Part shown: positions 59,833 through 64,000 of the stretch, one piece after another
Numbering within the stretch: the first letter of the stretch is position 1
Layout of the letters: each line of letters begins with the position of its first letter
Assembly (NCBI GenBank): GCA_937874695.1
Contig: CALNAJ010000017.1
Span: 1-64,000 of the forward strand
Direction of reading: 5' to 3'
DNA from: an uncultured Lactobacillus sp.
GTDB lineage: Bacteria; Bacillota; Bacilli; Lactobacillales; Lactobacillaceae
Length of the DNA: 64,000 nt
Notes under the pieces: model-generated
What the model saw: only the letters and a program-made list of their open reading frames with translations
Databases searched by the model: none
Told to the model about the DNA's origin: nothing
Program-made: the position numbers and the translations under genes

Positions 59833-59964
59833 CTATTTTTCAGATTTATCTTGATCTGCGGTGGCCCGTTTCCAGTTACGGAAGCCTAAGGTGAGCCCAA
59901 TTAAGGAAATAACTAATGCAGTAATTGAGATAACTACGGTGATGATTGAGACGAGGTGGCCCAT
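59833..59964 (-). CDS. Tiny single-span membrane protein
   Basis: A 43-residue frame, MGHLVSIITVVISITALVISL then IGLTLGFRNWKRATADQ, with one hydrophobic helix and a basic then acidic tail. A terminator is placed ten bases after the stop. The ribosome site (AAAGCGGG) is weak. The shape recalls type I toxins and small holin-like peptides, but this is only resemblance. No antisense RNA partner was identified. Confidence 0.55.
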   Translation of the reverse strand: MGHLVSIITVVISITALVISLIGLTLGFRNWKRATADQDKSEK

Positions 59965-60091
59965 GAGATAACCCGCTTTCTAGTTGTGTTGGTAATATTA
60001 TTTTTTAAGAGTTTACTTTTAAGTAGCGTCGCGCAGAACTAGTCTCATGGTAGCACAGGTGAAGGGAGCGTTGAAGTCTTTCAGTGAGTTG

Positions 60092-60574
60092 CTACAGGTC
60101 GCGGACAAAAAAGAGTGAATTGCGGTCCGGATAATCATAGGTTAGTGGCACGGCTGCTCGCGCAATTTCCGTAAACCCATTCTTACGATAGAAATGGTGA
60201 GCACGGTGGCAGGCAGCGGGCGTGTCCAATAGAATGTGTTGTAGTCGTTTCTGCGTTGCGGTAGCGATTAGGGTGGCAAATAGGTTGTGTGAAACACCGG
60301 CCGCCGTGCCGCGGTAGTCTTGATGGACGAAGAATTTTTTGAGAATGCCATATTGGCTGTTTTCGACCATCAGGCCAATCGTGCCGACAACCATGTCCTG
60401 GTCGTTGATGGCTAACCAGAACTCACCATTATCGCTTAAATAGTGGGTGGTAATGTCGGCCATATCCGGCTGCTCTTCTAAGGAAAGATTGACCTTGTTA
60501 TCATAGTTTTGCAGGTAGAGAATGAGGGCAATCACCTGATTGCGATATTTAGGGGTATAGCTTTCGATTTTCAA
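60092..60574 (-). CDS. GNAT-family acetyltransferase
   Basis: A 160-residue enzyme with the GNAT fold: YTPKYRNQVIALI at the start, MVVGTIGLMVENSQYGILKKFFVHQDYRG, the acetyl-CoA loop approximating RGTAAGVS, and a YRKNGFTEI motif near the end. The acceptor is unknown. It is divergent from the LysR pseudogene with 145 bp between, a layout in which the LysR protein once probably controlled it. Confidence 0.82.
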   Translation of the reverse strand: MKIESYTPKYRNQVIALILYLQNYDNKVNLSLEEQPDMADITTHYLSDNGEFWLAINDQDMVVGTIGLMVENSQYGILKKFFVHQDYRGTAAGVSHNLFATLIATATQKRLQHILLDTPAACHRAHHFYRKNGFTEIARAAVPLTYDYPDRNSLFFVRDL

Positions 60575-60719
60575 GATGGGACTTCCTCTCTAAGATGCGA
60601 AATTGACTTTCGCGATGTTGCTATTTATACTAAGGCAGCATGACAGTTCAGTCCAATTGAAATATTAAAATTAACTATTCAACAATATTGATATATGACC
60701 AGAGAAGGGAAGCACCGAA

Positions 60720-61604
60720 ATGGATATTAAAAACCTAAAGACACTGCGCGCCATTGCGGAGACCGGCAGCTTTCAGGCGGCCGCGAACCAGTTGAATTAC
60801 GCGCAATCGACCGTGACATTTCAGGTTCAGCAGTTGGAGCAGGAGTTATCGCTACAACTGTTTGAAAAAGTGGGCCGGAAAATGGTGTTCACGACGGCGG
60901 GCAAGAATCTCCTGCCCGCGGTTGACCGGATTCTGGGGATGGTCACGGAAATGCAGAACTACGGTAAGGCGGATGCCGAACTCACTGGGGATTTACGGAT
61001 TGCCATTCCAGACACGCTGTTGACCTATCGAATGCAGCCGATTTTAAAGGCGTTTCACGTCCAAGTTCCCGCCGTTCAATTGTCCTTACAAATGGCGAAT
61101 TGCTTTGCGATTCCGCAGCTAGTGGCCAATGGCACTGTTGATTTAGGCGTTCATTATGATGTCGGCGGGTATGGCAATAGCCTTGCGGTGACCCGGTTGC
61201 GTGACATTCCGTTGGTCTTGGTCGCGAGTGCCCAGCTGGATTCACGGACTGTCGATTTGCGACAGGCGCATCAACGTTTAACATGTGCGTTGATTACCGA
61301 TGATTGAGAAAGTATTTACCACAAGAAATTTATGACGGCAATCGCTGCCCGGGATATTGTGTTCAGTCATTTCTTGGAGATTGGGAGCGTTGAGGCCGTT
61401 AAACGGAGTGTGATCAGTAATCTGGGAATCGCCTACCTGCCTAAATTCGTGGTTCAACCGGAATTGGATGCCGGCCAGTTGCAGGTTCTGCCCACAGAAT
61501 TTGACGATCAGACGCTCACGGCGGTTTACATTCAGCGAAAAAGCCAGCAGGAGTCACGGATGCTGACGACCTTCATCGAGACATTGGCCACGTCATTTGC
61601 CTAA
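60720..61604 (+). pseudogene. LysR-family regulator broken by an in-frame TGA
   Basis: The first part (60720-61304) encodes the LysR winged helix (LKTLRAIAETGSFQAAANQL, AQSTVTFQVQQLEQELSLQLF) and the first ligand-binding lobe. TGA at 61305-61307 interrupts in frame. Reading on in the same frame gives ESIYHKKFMTAIAARDIVF, then ISNLGIAYLPKFVV and a normal C-terminus, 294 codons in all, the usual LysR length. There is no frameshift. One base change from an Arg codon CGA would explain it. The truncated 195-residue product keeps DNA binding but lacks much of the effector domain. Confidence 0.85.
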
Positions 61605-61713
61605 GGTATTGTTCGGCTAAACTTACTATCGAGATTCTATAGATACCTGTCTGAGAAGCAGGGTGCTACAATGCTAGCAATCAGTGAGTTGAAGCCCACC
61701 ATTAGGGGATGAA

Positions 61714-61875
61714 ATGATGACATGGCAGTCTATCACAAAGCACACTAGGTCTTGGCATTTCTGGTTAGACATTGGCATCGTAGTGTTTGGAATCATTAGT
61801 ATTTATTTATGCCGAGGGCAGATTGCGCAAATTTCTAGCGAGGTCTTCAAGGGCTATTTAGCCGGTAGTCGTTAA
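61714..61875 (+). CDS. Small membrane protein
   Basis: A 53-residue frame starting MMTWQSITKHTRSWHFWL, with AGGGGATG upstream and one hydrophobic segment (DIGIVVFGIISIYLC), then a polar tail. A strong terminator stands 30 bp after the stop. No family was recognised. Confidence 0.5.
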   Translation: MMTWQSITKHTRSWHFWLDIGIVVFGIISIYLCRGQIAQISSEVFKGYLAGSR

Positions 61876-61904
61876 TTCGTGAAAAATTCTAATGACAAAA
61901 ATAA

Positions 61905-61949
61905 AACAGCACCCTCTGAGTGGCTTCCGCCATTTCAGAGGGTGCTGTT
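61905..61949. terminator. Bidirectional terminator
   Basis: AACAGCACCCTCTGA (61905-61919) and TCAGAGGGTGCTGTT (61935-61949) form a perfect 15-bp stem between convergent genes. Confidence 0.9.
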
Positions 61950-61985
61950 CTGTCTAAGGAATCTAACTTGTCTTTAAGGTGGTGA

Positions 61986-62822
61986 CTAGCTCAAGAACTT
62001 ATTGACTTGCTTAATGAAATCGTCGGCGAATTGGAAGACACCCGCGTGACCAGCGTCCGGATAAATGATGAGCTGACTGTTGGCGAACGCCTCATCAAGG
62101 GCGTAGCTGTTCGGCTTGGTTGGAACCATGATATCGTGATCACCGTTCGCAACTAAGACTGGAATATCCAGCTTGGAAAAATCAATTGGCTTCTCTGAAC
62201 CCCATTGGTTGATGGCCTTCAGTTGGGTACGGTAGGCAGACCAACCGATTGAACGATCACGGTCGGTCTGCCGGGACTTGATCCGCTTTAGGAATTGTGC
62301 GGCTTGATGCTTACCATTGGGGGTCCGGGTGAAGAAAAGGTAGGCTTTGATATCGGTGAAAGTGACCAGCGCTTTGGCCAAAGACCGGTCAGAAATACGC
62401 GTCACATCGCGAATCCCTTGACCACCACGGGGGCCCGTTCCGGTCAGAATGGCTCGTCTAATCAACGATGGCTCCTGGTTGATGACTTCTTGGGCAACGA
62501 AGCCACCCATGGAAAACCCAAACAAGTCGATTTTCTCAAGACCGAGGGCGTGAATGAATTCGCGAATCTCTTGGGCCATGCCTTGAATGGTCTTTGCTGC
62601 TTTGCCGCCGGAACCACCGACGCCTTGGTAATCGGGTAGAATCAAGCGATGTTCTTGGGCGATACCGTCGATAACGCTAGGATCCCAGTTATCGAGGTTA
62701 CCGGAAAGGTGAATCAAACCGATTACTGGCACGGCAGAGGGCGCCCCAATCTCGCGGTAGGCGAAGGTTTTGTTCTCTGGGGTAACAATAGTTTTGGTGG
62801 GGACATTAATGTATGGGGTCAT
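61986..62822 (-). CDS. Alpha/beta hydrolase
   Basis: The 278-residue protein has the nucleophile elbow LFGFSMGGFVAQE (about residue 103), the acid in VANGDHDIMVP and the His in YPDAGHAGVFQF. An RAILTGTGPRGGQG stretch and a cap helix region follow. It resembles haloperoxidase-like or proline-iminopeptidase-like hydrolases; the substrate is not evident. A Fur-like inverted repeat stands about 100 bp upstream. AGGAATAATC precedes the ATG. Confidence 0.82.
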   Translation of the reverse strand: MTPYINVPTKTIVTPENKTFAYREIGAPSAVPVIGLIHLSGNLDNWDPSVIDGIAQEHRLILPDYQGVGGSGGKAAKTIQGMAQEIREFIHALGLEKIDLFGFSMGGFVAQEVINQEPSLIRRAILTGTGPRGGQGIRDVTRISDRSLAKALVTFTDIKAYLFFTRTPNGKHQAAQFLKRIKSRQTDRDRSIGWSAYRTQLKAINQWGSEKPIDFSKLDIPVLVANGDHDIMVPTKPNSYALDEAFANSQLIIYPDAGHAGVFQFADDFIKQVNKFLS

Positions 62823-62923
62823 TGTGATTATTCCTTTCCAGCAAAGTGAATGGGGACTTTGCCCTGGGCATTAGCGATCGTCCAGCGGTCGACTTGCGCG
62901 GCCTGTATAGGCAGTTTTTAGTT

Positions 62924-62938
62924 TGATATCAATTATCA
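62924..62938 (-). promoter_or_regulatory. Fur-like box upstream of the hydrolase
   Basis: TGATATCAATTATCA is a 7-1-7 imperfect palindrome close to TGATAATnATTATCA and to the boxes at 3605 and 36128. Confidence 0.45.
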
Positions 62939-62990
62939 TTTTTATGACTAAAGAGAGTCTACCGCATCTGGTAACATTTTACAAGAATTG

Positions 62991-64000
62991 TTACTTGGAG
63001 GATGGGTTATAATTTTGAGACCATTTGCCAATCACGTTTTCCTCTGTTCGGCCGTTTGCTGGTACGGGAGGTGTTGATAGTGAAGTAATCTTGTCGTACG
63101 TGTCTTCTGACAAGTTAATCTTTAGAGCGTCCAAAGCTGGTTGTAATTGGGACAGGTTTCTAGCGCCAATTAAAGGAGCCGTGATGGCTTTATTATGCAA
63201 AACCCAAGCTATTGCGAGTGAAACCGGATTGACATTTTCTTGGTGAGCAAAATCAGTAAACCTAGCAGCAAGCTGGTAGTCATCTTCATATCTGGCACGA
63301 TTAATTTGGTCATTAGCCAAGCGTCCTGTTTTATCTGCTTGACCAGTGCTACCATATTTACCAGTCAGTAGACCGCCACCTAATGGACTGAACGGAGTTA
63401 CCGCTAAATTATGTTTGGCTGCCATTGGCAAAATATCTGCTTCGATTTGACGCTTAGCTAAATTGTAAAGTGGTTCAAGCACTTTCACCTGTGACCAGTT
63501 ATTAAGCTTGGAAATGCCGATGCTCTCCATGATCTGCCAGGCTGCCCAGTTACTAACGCCTAAAGTCAAAATTTTACCAGCTTTTTTGAGATCATTTAAC
63601 GTGTCTATCGTTTCTTCAATACTTGTGAATGCGTCAAAGTCGTGAATAAGATAGACGTCAACATAGTCTGTCTGAAGGCGTTTAAGGCTTTGGTTGAGTG
63701 CCTCTAAAATATGTTTTCGCGACATTCCAGAATCGTTAATTCCGTTTTTTGCGGAAAAGAAGCCCTTAGTCTGAATAACAAAGTCATTTCTATTCTGTTC
63801 ATGAATCAGTTTACCCAAAAATTCCTCGGATTTTCCATTACCATAAATATCGGCAGTATCAAAGTAGTTTATACCAGCATTTATGCAGGCGTTAAAGACT
63901 TCTCGAGAGCTACTAAAGTCAGCGCGCGTTCCAAAGTTCATCGTTCCTAACGCTAATTTCGATACTTTTAGACCAGTATCTGATAAAGATGTGTATTCCA
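62991..64000 (-). CDS. Aldo/keto reductase, 5' end cut by the window edge
   Basis: The frame continues to the right edge and reads EYTSLSDTGLKVSKLALGTMNFG, so the true start codon probably has its A just outside the window at 64001. The product would be about 336 residues. The AKR features are present: FDTADIYGNGKSEEFLG with the catalytic Asp and Tyr, the Lys in IQTKGFFSAKNG, YVDVYLIHDFDAF with His, and the cofactor-binding GARNLSQLQPALDAL. It reduces aldehydes or ketones with NADPH; the substrate is unknown. The DNA is AT-richer than its neighbours, a hint of acquisition. Confidence 0.88.
   Translation of the reverse strand, partial: EYTSLSDTGLKVSKLALGTMNFGTRADFSSSREVFNACINAGINYFDTADIYGNGKSEEFLGKLIHEQNRNDFVIQTKGFFSAKNGINDSGMSRKHILEALNQSLKRLQTDYVDVYLIHDFDAFTSIEETIDTLNDLKKAGKILTLGVSNWAAWQIMESIGISKLNNWSQVKVLEPLYNLAKRQIEADILPMAAKHNLAVTPFSPLGGGLLTGKYGSTGQADKTGRLANDQINRARYEDDYQLAARFTDFAHQENVNPVSLAIAWVLHNKAITAPLIGARNLSQLQPALDALKINLSEDTYDKITSLSTPPVPANGRTEENVIGKWSQNYNPSSK

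Overview
The window looks like a chromosomal segment of a lactobacillus (Lactobacillaceae), probably one of the moderate-GC, Levilactobacillus/Lactiplantibacillus-like species. The grounds are about half G+C outside a few AT-rich patches, strong GGAGG ribosome sites, CcpA-type cre sites, a complete Leloir galactose pathway, PepO, PotABCD, PstSCAB, small paired transporters and lactobacillus-type surface proteins (DUF285 repeats, DUF5776-like C-terminus). No rRNA, tRNA, CRISPR array or prophage was seen. Genus assignment is inference.

Layout. 1-9.0 kb: an AT-rich secreted protein behind a 25-bp palindrome, map-menG, two small proteins, an MFS exporter with a Fur-like operator, an ASCH protein, a pair of SMR exporters, and a shikimate dehydrogenase/SDR operon. 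9.5-12.8 kb: a PEP-carboxykinase-like P-loop enzyme followed by structured repeats and a dead IS200/IS605 element. 13-23.7 kb: galactose block with galM, phosphoglucomutase, a GPH-family sugar permease, galK, galE, galT and the LacI-type regulator galR, with cre and LacI-type operators. 23.9-35.2 kb: two MarR regulators, a DUF2798 membrane protein, PepO, a lipoprotein, UspA with a cre, two YibE/F proteins, a zeta-toxin-like pair and a secreted amidase. 35.4-41.4 kb: a PerR/Fur regulator divergent from two VIT/CCC1 metal transporters, an APC permease, a GNAT and 6-phosphogluconolactonase. 41.7-45.7 kb: a three-gene operon with an XPD/DinG-type helicase fused to a RecB-type nuclease, a PD-(D/E)XK-like protein and an sce7725-like protein. 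45.8-55.1 kb: two small genes behind a perfect cre, then pstSCAB and potABCD. 55.3-64 kb: hydrolases, small ORFs, a BspA-like surface protein, a LysR pseudogene and an aldo/keto reductase running off the right edge.

The most unusual feature is between the genes. Eight copies of a roughly 180-nt element share a long closing stem enclosing three hairpins. The closing-stem sequence differs from copy to copy while pairing is kept. They fall in two forms (A: 9007-9195, 14530-14710, 30661-30846, 39551-39735; B: 11366-11546, 14050-14240, 28648-28827, 51006-51185) that can be aligned to each other. A second, unrelated element (C, about 125 nt, three copies at 11222, 41433 and 46382) starts within a few bases after the stop codon of the gene before it. 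It is always in the same orientation as that gene and has a conserved GGTT bulge in a covarying stem. These look like undescribed structured RNA or mobile-repeat families.

How the genes fit together: the galactose genes form one regulon under CcpA (cre) and probably GalR. The Fur-family gene, the VIT pair, the MFS exporter at 3645 and perhaps the hydrolase at 61986 share a Fur-like box. PstSCAB lies behind Pho-box-like TTTAC repeats. All functions are read from sequence motifs and remembered families; no search was run.
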